Origin: Streptomyces sp. NRRL F-5123
GTDB lineage: Bacteria > Actinomycetota > Actinomycetes > Streptomycetales > Streptomycetaceae
Assembly: GCF_000721495.1 (NCBI RefSeq)
Contig: NZ_JOHY01000047.1
Span: 18,107-82,106, forward strand
Length of the DNA stretch: 64,000 nt
Direction: 5' to 3'
Shown here: positions 1 to 9,509 of the stretch, one piece after another
Layout of the letters: every line of letters begins with the position of its first letter
Position numbering within the stretch: position 1 is the first letter of the stretch
Notes under the pieces: model-generated
Databases searched by the model: none
The model's input: the letters and a program-made list of their open reading frames with translations, nothing else
What the model was told of the DNA's origin: nothing
Program-made: the position numbers and the translations under genes

Positions 1-172
1 GATCGCGCTGGCCACCGACCTGCGCAACCTGCGCCGCCGCCCCGAGGCCGACAAGGTCGAGGAGGAAGCCCTGGCCATCCTGTCGAGCACCCTCGGCCCG
101 CAGCACCCGCACACCGTCGCCGCCCGCTCCCGGACCAGGCCCTACTGGGACTTCGAGCCCTTCAGCACCTGA
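1..172 (+). CDS. C-terminal end of a tetratricopeptide-repeat protein (partial)
   Basis: Only the last 56 codons lie in the window; the frame starts at base 2 and stops with TGA at 170-172. The residues [11 protein letters not shown] form the loop of an actinomycete TPR helix pair, the LGPxHPxT type found in large NB-ARC/TPR and FxSxx-COOH-system TPR proteins. The protein ends in YWDFEPFST. It is convergent with kgd, and the two reading frames overlap by about 11 bases. The TPR assignment is good; membership of the FxSxx-COOH family is only a guess from the tail, because the catalytic and N-terminal parts are outside the window. Confidence 0.7.
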   Translation, partial: IALATDLRNLRRRPEADKVEEEALAILSSTLGPQHPHTVAARSRTRPYWDFEPFST

Positions 173-3100
173 CCCGAGCGCGCCCGCGCACGGCCGAAAC
201 GGCGGGTGGCCCGCACCGGTTCTCCGGTGCGGGCCACCCGCCGAGCAGCAGGTCGAGGTGGTCGATCAGGTTGAGGGCGATGAAGGGCCACGCGCCCTGG
301 TTCGCCGGCTCGTCCTGTGCCCACACGAACTTCTGCGCCTTCGTGTACGGCGCGATGGCCGCCTGGATCTCCACGCCGGGCAGCGGGTACAGCCGCTCGA
401 TGCGGATGAAGGCCACGTCGTTCGCCCCGCGCTTCTCCCGCTCCGCGACGAGGTCGTAGTAGACCTTGCCGGAGCAGAAGACGACCTTGCGGACGGCCTC
501 GGCCTCGACCGAGTGGTCGCCGATGACCGGCTGGAAGGTGCCGGTGGTGAAGTCCTCGGCCTTCGACGCGGCCGCCTTCAGCCGGAGCATCGACTTCGGG
601 GTGAAGACGATCAGCGGCTTGTGGTGCGGGTTGTGCACCTGCCAGCGCAGCAGGTGGAAGTACTGCGCCGGGGTGGTCGGGACGGCCACCGTCATGTTGT
701 TCTGGGCGCACAGCTGGAGGAAGCGCTCGATGCGGGCGGACGAGTGGTCCGGGCCCTGGCCCTCGTAGCCGTGCGGCAGCAGCAGCACCACACCGGAGGT
801 CTGGCCCCACTTCTGCTCCGCCGAGGAGATGAACTCGTCGACGATGGTGGCCGCGCCGTTGACGAAGTCGCCGAACTGCGCCTCCCACATCACCAGCGCG
901 TCCGGGCGGGCGAGCGAGTAGCCGTACTCGAAGCCCATCGCCGCGTACTCGCTGAGCAGCGAGTCGTAGACGTTGTAGCGGGCCTGGTCCTCGGACAGGT
1001 AGAGCAGCGGGGTGTAGTCCTCGCCGGTCTCCCGGTCGATGATGACCGCGTGCCGCTGGCCGAAGGTGCCGCGCCGCGAGTCCTGGCCGGCGAGCCGGAC
1101 GGGGGTGCCCTCCAGCAGCAGCGAGCCGATCGCCAGCGTCTCGCCCATGCCCCAGTCGATCGTGCCGTCCTCGACCATGGCCGCGCGGCGCTGGAGCTGC
1201 GGCAGCAGCCGCGGGTGGACGGTGACGTGCTCGGGGATGTTGACCTGCGAGGCAGCGATGCGCTTGACGACCTCGGAGGACACCGCGGTCGGCACCGACA
1301 CCGGGAACTGCGACCGGCTGCCGGACTGCTCCTGCTCGGACGGCGCGGCGGTCGCCTCGCGGACCTCGGTGAAGACCTTCTCCAGCTGGCCCTGGTAGTC
1401 CTGCAGCGCCTGCTCGGCCTCTTCCAGGGTGATGTCGCCGCGGCCGATGAGCGACTCGGTGTAGAGCTTGCGCACCGAGCGCTTCTTGTCGATCAGGTCG
1501 TACATCAGCGGCTGGGTGAAGGCCGGGTTGTCGGACTCGTTGTGACCGCGCCGCCGGTAGCAGATCAGGTCGATCACGACGTCCTTGTTGAACGCCTGGC
1601 GGTACTCGAAGGCCAGCCGCGCCACGCGGACCACGGCCTCCGGGTCGTCGCCGTTGACGTGGAAGATCGGCGCCTCGATCATGCGGGCCACGTCGGTGGC
1701 GTACATCGACGAGCGGGCCGACTCCGGGGCGGCGGTGAAGCCGACCTGGTTGTTGATCACCACGTGCACGGTGCCGCCGGTGCGGTAGCCGCGCAGCTGC
1801 GACATGTTGAGCGTCTCGGCGACCACACCCTGGCCGGCGAAGGCCGCGTCGCCGTGCAGCGCGATGGGCAGCACGGTGAAGTCGGTGCCGGCCTTGTTGA
1901 TGATGTCCTGCTTGGCGCGGGCGATGCCCTCCAGGACCGGGTCGACCGCCTCCAGGTGGGAGGGGTTCGCGGCCAGCGAGACCTTGATCTGCTCGCCGTC
2001 CAGGCCGGTGAAGGTGCCGTTGGCGCCCAGGTGGTACTTGACGTCGCCGGAGCCGTGCATCGACTTCGGGTCGAGGTTGCCCTCGAACTCGCGGAAGATC
2101 TGCGCGTACGACTTGCCGACGATGTTCGCCAGCACGTTGAGCCGGCCGCGGTGCGCCATGCCGATGACGGCCTCGTCCAGCCGCGACTCGGCGGCGGCGT
2201 CGATGACCGCGTCCAGCAGCGGGATGACGGACTCGCCGCCCTCCAGCGAGAAGCGCTTCTGGCCGACGTACTTCGTCTGCAGGAAGGTCTCGAAGGCCTC
2301 CGCTGCGTTCAGCCGGCGCAGGATGCGCAGCTGCTCCTCACGCTCGGGCTTGGCGTGCGGGCGCTCGATGCGGTCCTGGATCCACTTGCGCTGCTTGGGG
2401 TCCTGGATGTGCATGAACTCGATGCCGACCGTGCGGCAGTACGAGTCGCGCAGCACGCCCAGGATGTCGCGCAGCTTCATGAGCGACTTGCCGGCGAAAC
2501 CGCCGACCGCGAACTCCCGCTCCAGGTCCCACAGCGTGAGGCCGTGCTCCAGGATGTCCAGGTCGGGGTGCTTGCGCTGGCGGTACTCCAGCGGGTCGGT
2601 GTCGGCCATGACGTGGCCGCGGACCCGGTAGGAGTGGATCAACTCGAAGACCCGCGCGGCCTTGGTGACGTCGTCGTCGTGCGCGGTGTCGATGTCCGTG
2701 CGCCAGCGGACCGGCTCGTACGGGATGCGCAGCGACGCGAAGATGTCGTCGAAGAAGTCGTTCTCGCCGAGCAGCAGCTGGCTGACGACCCGCAGGAACT
2801 CGCCGGAGGCGGCACCCTGGATCACCCGGTGGTCGTACGTGCTGGTCAGCGTCATGACCTTGGAGATGCCGAGCTTGTTCAGGGTGTCCTGCGAGGTGCC
2901 CTGGAACTCCGCCGGGTAGTCCATCGAGCCGACGCCGAGGATCATCGACTGGCCGGGCATCAGGCGCGGCACGGAGTGCACGGTGCCGAGGCCGCCGGGG
3001 TTGGTCAGCGAGGCCGTGACGCCCTGGAAGTCGTCCATCGTGAGCTTGCCCGAGCGGGCGCGGCGGACGATGTCCTCGTAGGCCTGCCAGAACTCGAAGA

Positions 3101-3929
3101 AGTTCAGCGTCTCGGCCTTCTTGATGGCCGCGACGACGAGCTGGCGGTCGCCGTTCGCCTTGACCAGGTCGATCGCCAGGCCCAGGTTGACGTGCTCGGG
3201 CTTGACCAGGGTGGGCTTGCCGTCCTTCTCCGCGAAGGAGTAGTTCATCGACGGCATCGCCTTGAGCGCCTGCACCATGGCGTAGCCGATGACGTGCGTG
3301 AAGGAGATCTTCCCGCCGCGGGCGCGCTTGAGGTGGTTGTTGATGACGATGCGGTTGTCGAACAGCAGCTTCACCGGGATGGCCCGCACCGAGGTGGCGG
3401 TGGGCAGCTCCAGCGACGCGCTCATGTTCTTCGCCACAGCCGCGGCCGGGCCGCGCAGGGTGACGAACTCGGTGTCGGCCGGGGCCGCGGGGGCGGCCTT
3501 CGCGGCGGGCGCGGGCTTCGCGGCGGCGGGCTTCGCGGGAGCGGGCGCCGGGGCGGCCGGAGCGGGCGCGGCGGGGGCCGCGGGCTGCACGGGGGCGGGC
3601 GCCGGGGCCGGGGGCTGCACGGGCGCGGCGGCGGCCGGAGCCGGCGGCGCCGCGGGGACCGCGGCGGGCGCCGGAGCGGCGTTCGCACGGGCCGCGGCGC
3701 CCGAGGCGCCGCCCTGGCCTGCGGGGGCCGCCGGAGCGGCGGAGCCGTCCGGCTTGTAGTCGGCGAAGAAGTCCCACCAGGCTCGGTCTACCGAGTTCGG
3801 GTCCTGGAGGTACTGCTGGTAGATCTCATCGACCAGCCACTCGTTGGGGCCGAAACCCCCTGCGGGGCCCTCGCCCTGCGCTTCGTGGTCGGTCGTGACA
3901 CTAGAGCTATTGGGGGACTGTGGCGACAC
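162..3929 (-). CDS. kgd: Multifunctional 2-oxoglutarate dehydrogenase E1/E2-type protein (Kgd)
   Basis: Actinobacterial fusion of an E2-like succinyltransferase domain with a thiamine-diphosphate E1 domain, which oxidatively decarboxylates 2-oxoglutarate in the TCA cycle. In order it shows the N-terminal [19 protein letters not shown] segment, an Ala/Pro linker (about residues 65-155), the acyltransferase signature [11 protein letters not shown], and then the E1 motifs [31 protein letters not shown] and [16 protein letters not shown]. The GTG at 3929 is preferred over the GTG at 3956 because relatives begin at SPQSPNSSS and an AGAGGG lies upstream. About 1255 aa. The last canonical residues are [19 protein letters not shown]. 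The usual final 35-40 residues are missing and are replaced by codons of a terminator-like hairpin. Confidence 0.93.
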   Translation of the reverse strand: MSPQSPNSSSVTTDHEAQGEGPAGGFGPNEWLVDEIYQQYLQDPNSVDRAWWDFFADYKPDGSAAPAAPAGQGGASGAAARANAAPAPAAVPAAPPAPAAAAPVQPPAPAPAPVQPAAPAAPAPAAPAPAPAKPAAAKPAPAAKAAPAAPADTEFVTLRGPAAAVAKNMSASLELPTATSVRAIPVKLLFDNRIVINNHLKRARGGKISFTHVIGYAMVQALKAMPSMNYSFAEKDGKPTLVKPEHVNLGLAIDLVKANGDRQLVVAAIKKAETLNFFEFWQAYEDIVRRARSGKLTMDDFQGVTASLTNPGGLGTVHSVPRLMPGQSMILGVGSMDYPAEFQGTSQDTLNKLGISKVMTLTSTYDHRVIQGAASGEFLRVVSQLLLGENDFFDDIFASLRIPYEPVRWRTDIDTAHDDDVTKAARVFELIHSYRVRGHVMADTDPLEYRQRKHPDLDILEHGLTLWDLEREFAVGGFAGKSLMKLRDILGVLRDSYCRTVGIEFMHIQDPKQRKWIQDRIERPHAKPEREEQLRILRRLNAAEAFETFLQTKYVGQKRFSLEGGESVIPLLDAVIDAAAESRLDEAVIGMAHRGRLNVLANIVGKSYAQIFREFEGNLDPKSMHGSGDVKYHLGANGTFTGLDGEQIKVSLAANPSHLEAVDPVLEGIARAKQDIINKAGTDFTVLPIALHGDAAFAGQGVVAETLNMSQLRGYRTGGTVHVVINNQVGFTAAPESARSSMYATDVARMIEAPIFHVNGDDPEAVVRVARLAFEYRQAFNKDVVIDLICYRRRGHNESDNPAFTQPLMYDLIDKKRSVRKLYTESLIGRGDITLEEAEQALQDYQGQLEKVFTEVREATAAPSEQEQSGSRSQFPVSVPTAVSSEVVKRIAASQVNIPEHVTVHPRLLPQLQRRAAMVEDGTIDWGMGETLAIGSLLLEGTPVRLAGQDSRRGTFGQRHAVIIDRETGEDYTPLLYLSEDQARYNVYDSLLSEYAAMGFEYGYSLARPDALVMWEAQFGDFVNGAATIVDEFISSAEQKWGQTSGVVLLLPHGYEGQGPDHSSARIERFLQLCAQNNMTVAVPTTPAQYFHLLRWQVHNPHHKPLIVFTPKSMLRLKAAASKAEDFTTGTFQPVIGDHSVEAEAVRKVVFCSGKVYYDLVAEREKRGANDVAFIRIERLYPLPGVEIQAAIAPYTKAQKFVWAQDEPANQGAWPFIALNLIDHLDLLLGGWPAPENRCGPPAVSAVRGRARVRC
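201..242. terminator. Perfect 19-bp hairpin between the convergent TPR gene and kgd
   Basis: Arms 201-219 and 224-242 are exact reverse complements around the 4-base loop TTCT. It looks like the shared bidirectional terminator of the convergent genes, yet on the minus strand it lies inside the kgd reading frame. No T-run is visible, as is usual in this genus. Confidence 0.75.
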
Positions 3930-4167
3930 GGCGGCAACCGCCCTCTTCCGCTTCACAAGATGGTGGACAGCGGAAATAAAGGCTACGCCTACCTGGGCCT
4001 GCGACGCAGGCCCGGGGGGCAGTCGTCGTGTACGTCACACAGAAAATCTGGTTTCGGAGCCCTTCATGGCGGGAAATTGGTCCCTCTTGAGGGTTGTCCG
4101 ACCGGATGTGGCCGCTGTGCCCGGGATGAACGTCGCATGAACTGCGGGCGCCGCTGGAGCGAGCGCG

Positions 4168-5301
4168 TCAAGGCGTCGCCGTGCCGCTCCCCGGAAGGGT
4201 GACATGGATCCGGCAGCCGCGGGGTGATTCGGCCACCTGTATCCGGCCGCCGTGCAGGTCCACCGCCCAGCGCGCGATGGCGAGCCCCAGCCCCGTACCC
4301 CCGTCGCCGCCCGGCTGGGAGCCGCGGTGGAAGCGCTCGAAGACCCGTATCCGGTCCGCCTCCGGGATGCCCGGGCCCTCGTCCAGGACGTCCAGCTCCA
4401 GCGACCCCGGCGCCGCCCCGGCCCGCGCCCGTACGGTCACCCGGCCGCCCGGCGGGCTGTGCTTGACGGCGTTGTCGACGAGGTTGGCCACCACCTGGTG
4501 CAGCCGCTCCCCGTCGGCGTACGCGACCAGGCCCGGCGGCGAGACGTCCAGGTGCAGCGGGACGTCCGCGCGGGCCCGGGAACGCGAGCCGCCCGAGCCC
4601 ATGCCCAGGCTCGCGGTCTTCAGCACCGCCGACAGGTACGGCCACACCTCGAACCGCTTGGCGTCCAGCCGCACCGCGCCGCTGTCCAGCCGGGACAGGT
4701 CCAGCAGCTGGCTGACCAGCTTGCCGAGCCGCTCGGTCTGCTGGAGGGCCAGCCGCATCGTCTCCGGGTCGGCGGCCGACACGCCGTCCACGACGTTCTC
4801 CAGCACCGCGCGCAGCGCCGCGATCGGGGTGCGCAGCTCGTGTGAGACGTTCGCCACCAGCTCCTTGCGGTGCCGGTCGGCGGCGGCGAGGTCGGCGGCC
4901 ATCCGGTTGAAGGTCTCGGCCAGCTCGCCGACCTCGTCACGGCGCGTCCTGGTGACCCGGCGGCTGTAGTCGCCACCCGCCATGGCGCGCGCGACCGCGG
5001 TCATCTCGCGCAGCGGCGCGGTCAGGTTGTCCGCGACGATCTGGGTGATCAGCAGCGAGGCGATGATCGAGAAGATCGTGATGACCCGCAGCCCGGTGGC
5101 CGAGTGGATCGCCAGGAACACCAGCCCGGTGGTGATCAGCACCGACACCAGCACCAGCGCCGCGAGCGCGGCCTTGATCGAGCGCAGCGGATCCCAGGGC
5201 CGCAGCGCCTCCCACGCCTGCCGCCACCACCGCCCCAGCAGACCGCCCCGCCCGGCGTACGCGGTCCTTCCGCGGCCCGTCACGTTCTCGCCGCGACTCA
5301 C
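4168..5301 (-). CDS. Membrane sensor histidine kinase of a two-component system
   Basis: 377 aa. Two adjacent hydrophobic segments (about residues 43-66 and 72-92), a HAMP linker, the HisKA box NVSHELRTPIAAL (phospho-acceptor His about 154), and the ATPase boxes VANLVDNAVKHSPPGG (N), VLDEGPGIP (G1), VFERFHRG (F) and GGTGLGLAIARW (G2). There is almost no extracellular loop, so the signal is probably sensed in or at the membrane. The GTG start at 5301 overlaps the stop of the response-regulator gene as GTGA, so the pair is translationally coupled. It autophosphorylates and passes phosphate to the upstream-encoded regulator. The ligand is unknown. Confidence 0.92.
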   Translation of the reverse strand: MSRGENVTGRGRTAYAGRGGLLGRWWRQAWEALRPWDPLRSIKAALAALVLVSVLITTGLVFLAIHSATGLRVITIFSIIASLLITQIVADNLTAPLREMTAVARAMAGGDYSRRVTRTRRDEVGELAETFNRMAADLAAADRHRKELVANVSHELRTPIAALRAVLENVVDGVSAADPETMRLALQQTERLGKLVSQLLDLSRLDSGAVRLDAKRFEVWPYLSAVLKTASLGMGSGGSRSRARADVPLHLDVSPPGLVAYADGERLHQVVANLVDNAVKHSPPGGRVTVRARAGAAPGSLELDVLDEGPGIPEADRIRVFERFHRGSQPGGDGGTGLGLAIARWAVDLHGGRIQVAESPRGCRIHVTLPGSGTATP

Positions 5302-6011
5302 GCCGACGGCGTCTCCAGCGCGTACCCCACGCCGTGCACGGTACGGATCCGGTCCGCGCCGATCTTCCGGCGTAGCGCCTTGACGTGGCTGTCGACGGTA
5401 CGGGTGCCGGACGCGTCGGCCCAGTCCCACACCTCGGCGAGCAGCTGCTCGCGCGACAGCACCGCCCTGGGCTGCTGGGCGAGGCACACCAGCAGCTCGA
5501 ACTCGGTCGGGGTCAGGTGCACGTCCGCGCCCGCGACCCGGACCCGGCGCTGCGCGTGGTCGATCTCCAGGTCGCCGAGCTGGATCGCGGCGCCGCGCGG
5601 GCTGTGCGCGGCCGTCGCCGCGCGCTCCATCCGGCGCAGCAGCACATGCACCCGGGCGGCCAGTTCGCGCATCGAGAACGGCTTGGTCATGTAGTCGTCG
5701 GCGCCCACCCCGAGGCCGACGAGCATGTCGGTCTCCTCGTCCCGCGCGGTGAGCATCAGCACCGGCACCGGCCGGTCCGCCTGCACCCGGCGGCACACCT
5801 CGTGGCCGTCGTAGCCGGGCAGCATCACGTCCAGCACCAGCAGGTCCGGCTGCCAGGAGCGGGCGGCCTCGACCGCCGCCGGGCCGTCGCCCGCGGTGCG
5901 CACCTGGAAGCCCTCGGCCTGCAGGCGGGCCGCGATGGCCTGCGTTATCGTCTGGTCGTCCTCGACCACCAGCACCCGGCGCTGTGCGCCGGTCGTCTGC
6001 GTGCCGTCCAC
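5298..6011 (-). CDS. OmpR-family response regulator
   Basis: 237 aa. Receiver domain with the acidic pocket VVEDD, phospho-acceptor Asp about 61 in LLVLDVMLPGYDG, and conserved Lys about 110 in DDYMTKPFS. A C-terminal winged helix follows (LTPTEFELLVCLAQ, then SREQLLAEVWDW and RTVDSHVKALRRKIG). The start was chosen at GTG 6011, five bases downstream of a GGGGCGG Shine-Dalgarno. First gene of a two-gene operon with the histidine kinase (GTGA overlap). No target operator could be identified. Confidence 0.92.
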   Translation of the reverse strand: MDGTQTTGAQRRVLVVEDDQTITQAIAARLQAEGFQVRTAGDGPAAVEAARSWQPDLLVLDVMLPGYDGHEVCRRVQADRPVPVLMLTARDEETDMLVGLGVGADDYMTKPFSMRELAARVHVLLRRMERAATAAHSPRGAAIQLGDLEIDHAQRRVRVAGADVHLTPTEFELLVCLAQQPRAVLSREQLLAEVWDWADASGTRTVDSHVKALRRKIGADRIRTVHGVGYALETPSA

Positions 6012-6091
6012 AATCCGCCCCAATAAATCGTCCTGGCTAACCGGCAGCGTACGGGGCGGGGCGCCGCCGTGACCATCACACCAGCGCTGAG

Positions 6092-6769
6092 CTAAGCCGC
6101 CCGGTGTGCCAGGTGCACGACATCCGGCACCCCGCGGGCCACCGGAATCTCCAGGGTGCGAACCCGTTCGAAACCTGCCGACCGCAGCGTGTCCTCGAAC
6201 GCGGCCGACGGCTGCGCCGACCACACTGCGAGGACGCCGCCCGGTGTCAGCCGGTTCCGGCATGCGTCGAGGCCGCTGGGACTGTAGAGACTGCCGTTGT
6301 TCTCCGTGACTGTCCAGTCCGGCCCGTTGTCGATGTCCAGGCACAGCGCGTCGTAAGGCTCCCCGCCGCCGCGCAGGTGGGCGAGCAGATCGTCCAGGAC
6401 GAGCACGACCCGCGGGTCGTCGAGGGCCCCCGCCGAGTACGCCGCGAGCGGCCCGTCGCGGTGCCACGCCACGACCGCCGCCTCGCGCTCCACCACCGCG
6501 ATCCGCCCCCAGTCCGCCTCCGCGGCCCTGGCCAGCGAGAACCCGACCCCGAGCCCGCCGAGCAGCACGCCCGGCGCCTCCCGGGCCCCCAGCGCCTCCC
6601 GGGCGGCGTCCACCAGCAGCCGCTCGGAGCGCCCGTCGGAGGTGTCCATCAGGAAGCAGCCGTTCGCGATGATCTCGTACGTCCCCGCGCCGCCGCGGTG
6701 CCGCAGCGCCAGCTCCCCGGCGACCCCCTCGCGTCGGTCCAGCACGGTCAGCATGTCGTCGTCCAGCAT
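6092..6769 (-). CDS. Spermidine-synthase-like (class I SAM-fold) protein
   Basis: 225 aa. Rossmann-type motifs: GVLLGGLGVGFSLA as the glycine loop, VVEREAAVVAW as the acidic strand that holds the nucleoside, and YDALCLDIDNGPDW where polyamine synthases place the catalytic Asp. The usual N-terminal beta-strand domain of spermidine synthases is short here. This is a common stand-alone actinobacterial form whose substrate has not been assigned. Same strand as, and ten bases downstream of, the helicase gene, so the two may be co-transcribed. The fold is fairly sure, the polyamine activity is not. Confidence 0.75.
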   Translation of the reverse strand: MLDDDMLTVLDRREGVAGELALRHRGGAGTYEIIANGCFLMDTSDGRSERLLVDAAREALGAREAPGVLLGGLGVGFSLARAAEADWGRIAVVEREAAVVAWHRDGPLAAYSAGALDDPRVVLVLDDLLAHLRGGGEPYDALCLDIDNGPDWTVTENNGSLYSPSGLDACRNRLTPGGVLAVWSAQPSAAFEDTLRSAGFERVRTLEIPVARGVPDVVHLAHRAA

Positions 6770-6778
6770 CCGTCCAGC

Positions 6779-8974
6779 CTAGGCCGTCACCGCCTCCAGC
6801 CCCCGCAGAGGCGCGGGCAGCGCGTCCAGGTGCAGTACGCCCAGCCGCTGGGTGGCGCGGGTCAGGGCGACGTACAGCTCCGCCGCGCCGCGCGGGCCGT
6901 CCGCGAGGATGCGCTCGGGCGCGACCACCAGCACCGCGTCGTACTCCAGCCCCTTGGTCCGCGACGGCGGCACCGCGCCCGGCACGTCCGGGGGGCCGAT
7001 CACCACGCAGGTGCCCTCCCGGCCGGCCTCCGCCCGCACGAACGCCTCGACCGCGCCGGGCAGTTCCGCCGCCGTGACCTGCCGCGCCCACGGCCGCACC
7101 CCGCACGCCCGCACCGACTCCGGCGGCCGCACGCCCGGCGCGAACTCGCCCAGCAGCGCGCCCGCGACCGCCATGATCTCGGCCGGCGTGCGGTAGTTCA
7201 CCGTCAGCGAGCGGTACAGCCACCGCCCCGGCGCGTACGGCTCCAGCACCGACTCCCACGAGGCCGCGCCCGCCGCCGAACGCCGCTGCGCCAGGTCGCC
7301 GACCACCGTGAAGGACTTCAGCGGGCAGCGCCGCATCAGCACCCGCCACTCCATCGCCGACAGCTCCTGCGCCTCGTCGACCACCACATGGCGGTAGGTC
7401 CACTCCCGGTCCGCGGCCGCGCGCTCGGCCAGATCCCGGGTGTCGACCTCCTCGAACCGCGTCGCCAGACCCTCCGCGTGCACCAGGTCCTGCGCGAGCA
7501 GATGGTCCTCGTCGTCCATCAGGTCGTCGCGGCGGTCCACGCCCATGATCTCCAGCACGCCCGCCGCGTACTCCGCCTCCTCCCGGCGGGCCTGCGCCGC
7601 CGCCCGCTCGGCGGCCCGCTTTTGCGCCGGGTCCTGCCCCAGCAGATCGACCAGCTCGTCCAGCAGCGGCACGTCCGACACCGTCCAGGCGTCACCCGCG
7701 GCCCGAAGCCACGCGGGATCCGCGCCCGCCGCGCGCAGCCGCTCCGCCGACCCGTACAGCTCCGCCAGCACCCGCTCCGGGGTCAGCACCGGCCACAGCG
7801 CGTCCAGCTCGGCCATGAACGCGTCGTCGTCCAGCAGCTCCTTGAGCATGTCCGCCCGCAACCGCTCCCACAGCGCGCGGTCCGAGCGGTCCAGCCACGC
7901 GTGGCCCGCCTTGCCGACCGCGCGCTCCGACAGCGCCCACGTCACGACCTCCCGGAAGACCTCCCGCGCCTCGTTGTGCGGCCGCCCGCTGTCCCGCGCC
8001 TCCTGGCGCGCCCACTCCGCGACCGCCGCGTCCAGCCGCACCGTCACGCCGCCCAGCTCCACCGGCAGCGGCACCTCCGGTACCCGCTGCCGGTCCGCGA
8101 CCGCCGCCGCCAGCACCTCCAGGGCCCCCAGCGAGCCCTTGGTCACCGCGACGCCCGGCTCCGCCTCCTCCGCGGTCACCGCCAGGCCCGGAACCAGGTC
8201 GCCGGTCGTCATGAACACCACGTCCGACTCGCCCAGCGACGGCAGCACCCGCCCGATGTGCGCAAGGAACGCCGGGTTCGGCCCCACCACCAGCACGCCC
8301 TGCCGCTCCATCCGCTCGCGCTGCGTGTAGAGCAGGTACGCCACCCGGTGCAGGGCCACCACCGTCTTGCCGGTGCCCGGCCCGCCCTCGATGACCAGCA
8401 CGCCCGGGTGGTCCACCCGGATGATCCGGTCCTGCTCGGCCTGGATCGTCGCGACGATGTCCCGCATCCCCGCCCCGCGCGGCGCGTTCACCGCCGCGAG
8501 CAGTGCCGCGTCCCCGCCGCTCACCCCCTCCGTGCCGCCCAGCGCCTCGTCCGTGAACCCCGTCAGCTCCCGCCCCCGGGCGTGGAACTGGCGCCGCCGC
8601 CGCATGCCCTCGGGGCTCGCCGCCGTCGCCGTGTAGAACGCGCGGGCCGCCGGTGCGCGCCAGTCCAGCAGCACGGGCTCATGGCCGTCCCCGTCCTCGA
8701 AGAGGCCCAGCCGCCCGATGTACGAGGCCGCCCCTTCCACGTCGTCCAGCCGTCCGAAGCACAGCCCGCTGTCCGCGACGTCCAGCCGCCGCACCTCGCG
8801 GGCCAGCCCGCGCACTGCCACATCCCGCTCCACGGCGGTCCCGCCGTGCTCCTTGAGCGCCGCGTCGTGCTCCCCCTTCACCCGCGCGCGCCGCGCGTCC
8901 AGCCGCGCGTAGAGCGCCTTGACGTAGCCGCGTTCCTCGTCCAACTCCGCGTCATAACCCTGACGTGCCGTCAC
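6779..8974 (-). CDS. helR: HelR/HelD-type RNA polymerase-associated helicase-like ATPase
   Basis: About 731 aa, the usual length of actinobacterial HelD/HelR. The charged coiled-coil N-terminus (DEERGYVKALYARLDARRARV) matches the arm that enters the RNA polymerase secondary channel. The Walker A motif is IEGGPGTGKTVVALHR, with later UvrD-like motifs VVDEAQELSAMEW, VNYRTPAEIM and a C-terminal YVALTRATQRLGVL. HelR proteins displace rifamycin from RNA polymerase and recycle stalled enzyme. The assignment to HelR rather than generic HelD rests on the rifamycin-associated element just upstream. The frame is open further upstream but would run through that element, so GTG 8974 (or 8989) is the likely start. 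Confidence 0.85.
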   Translation of the reverse strand: MTARQGYDAELDEERGYVKALYARLDARRARVKGEHDAALKEHGGTAVERDVAVRGLAREVRRLDVADSGLCFGRLDDVEGAASYIGRLGLFEDGDGHEPVLLDWRAPAARAFYTATAASPEGMRRRRQFHARGRELTGFTDEALGGTEGVSGGDAALLAAVNAPRGAGMRDIVATIQAEQDRIIRVDHPGVLVIEGGPGTGKTVVALHRVAYLLYTQRERMERQGVLVVGPNPAFLAHIGRVLPSLGESDVVFMTTGDLVPGLAVTAEEAEPGVAVTKGSLGALEVLAAAVADRQRVPEVPLPVELGGVTVRLDAAVAEWARQEARDSGRPHNEAREVFREVVTWALSERAVGKAGHAWLDRSDRALWERLRADMLKELLDDDAFMAELDALWPVLTPERVLAELYGSAERLRAAGADPAWLRAAGDAWTVSDVPLLDELVDLLGQDPAQKRAAERAAAQARREEAEYAAGVLEIMGVDRRDDLMDDEDHLLAQDLVHAEGLATRFEEVDTRDLAERAAADREWTYRHVVVDEAQELSAMEWRVLMRRCPLKSFTVVGDLAQRRSAAGAASWESVLEPYAPGRWLYRSLTVNYRTPAEIMAVAGALLGEFAPGVRPPESVRACGVRPWARQVTAAELPGAVEAFVRAEAGREGTCVVIGPPDVPGAVPPSRTKGLEYDAVLVVAPERILADGPRGAAELYVALTRATQRLGVLHLDALPAPLRGLEAVTA

Positions 8975-9015
8975 GTGCTCCCCGTCCACCTTGCCGAATC
9001 CGCCCACGGCGGAGC

Positions 9016-9051
9016 ATTCTGCGACAAGGTTGGGGCCTTGCGGCAAGCCCC
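9016..9051 (-). promoter_or_regulatory. Rifamycin-associated element (RAE) and helR promoter
   Basis: Bases 9033-9051 read on the minus strand give GGGGCTTGCCGCAAGGCCC. This differs only at the central base from the published 19-bp RAE inverted repeat (GGGGCTTGCGGCAAGGCCC). It lies about 60 bases before the chosen helR start. The element contains TTGCCG, usable as a -35 box, with CAGAAT at 9021-9016 as a possible -10 (19-bp spacing). It predicts rifamycin-inducible transcription of the helicase gene. Confidence 0.85.
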
Positions 9052-9066
9052 CCACTCCGCTATACG
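9038..9066 (+). promoter_or_regulatory. Possible rightward promoter sharing the RAE
   Basis: TTGCGG at 9038-9043, inside the RAE, is followed after exactly 17 bases by TATACG at 9061-9066. This reads away from helR into a stretch with no recognisable gene. Seen by eye only; no transcript is known. Confidence 0.35.
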
Positions 9067-9509
9067 TTTATTAACGGCGGGAGTCCCGCCCTGCCCCTCG
9101 CGCTGCCGGCTTTCCGCCGCGAGGGTTTCCCGCGCCTGCGGCGCGGGTGTTTCCCACCGCCGCCACCCGTGCGAGTAGGACGAGGACGTCGGCTTTCTGT
9201 CCACTCGTGGGCCGTCGGGGGCGACCCGCAGTCCCCGAAAACAGCGCCCCCACCGGCAGGCAGCCGCCGACGAGACCTGGGAGGGGGACGATCCGGGGGT
9301 GCCCCCGCAGGAACGCGCTTCCCAGCCCCTAAGCCATTTCGGATGACGGCGAACGCGCATTCCGAGGAGGCACCCCCGGAGTGGCACCCGACCAAGCCCC
9401 GACAGGGGGCGCCCGCCGGGCACACCGGGGCCGGGGGCTGCATCCGATGTGCGGCCGGCGCCGCGTGGGCGCGACCAGCCCCCACCAGGAGACGATCGCG
9501 CACCCCACC
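9067..9509. other. Gene-free block of about 440 bases downstream of the RAE
   Basis: No frame here has convincing codon bias, start or homology. The only local structure I see is the short GGGGGTGCCCCC palindrome near 9295-9306. The open frames on both strands encode low-complexity Arg/Pro/Gly strings. The text resembles spacer sequence that recurs between genes in Streptomyces, which I cannot confirm here. Confidence 0.4.

Noticed and set aside
258..4202. A 1,300-codon open frame on the strand opposite kgd
   Set aside because: It mirrors the strong codon bias of kgd, its translation is Val/Leu/Arg/Gly-rich noise, and kgd has unmistakable motifs.
9067..9509. Several short open frames on both strands
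   Set aside because: Random Arg/Pro/Gly composition, no ribosome site, no recognisable fold.
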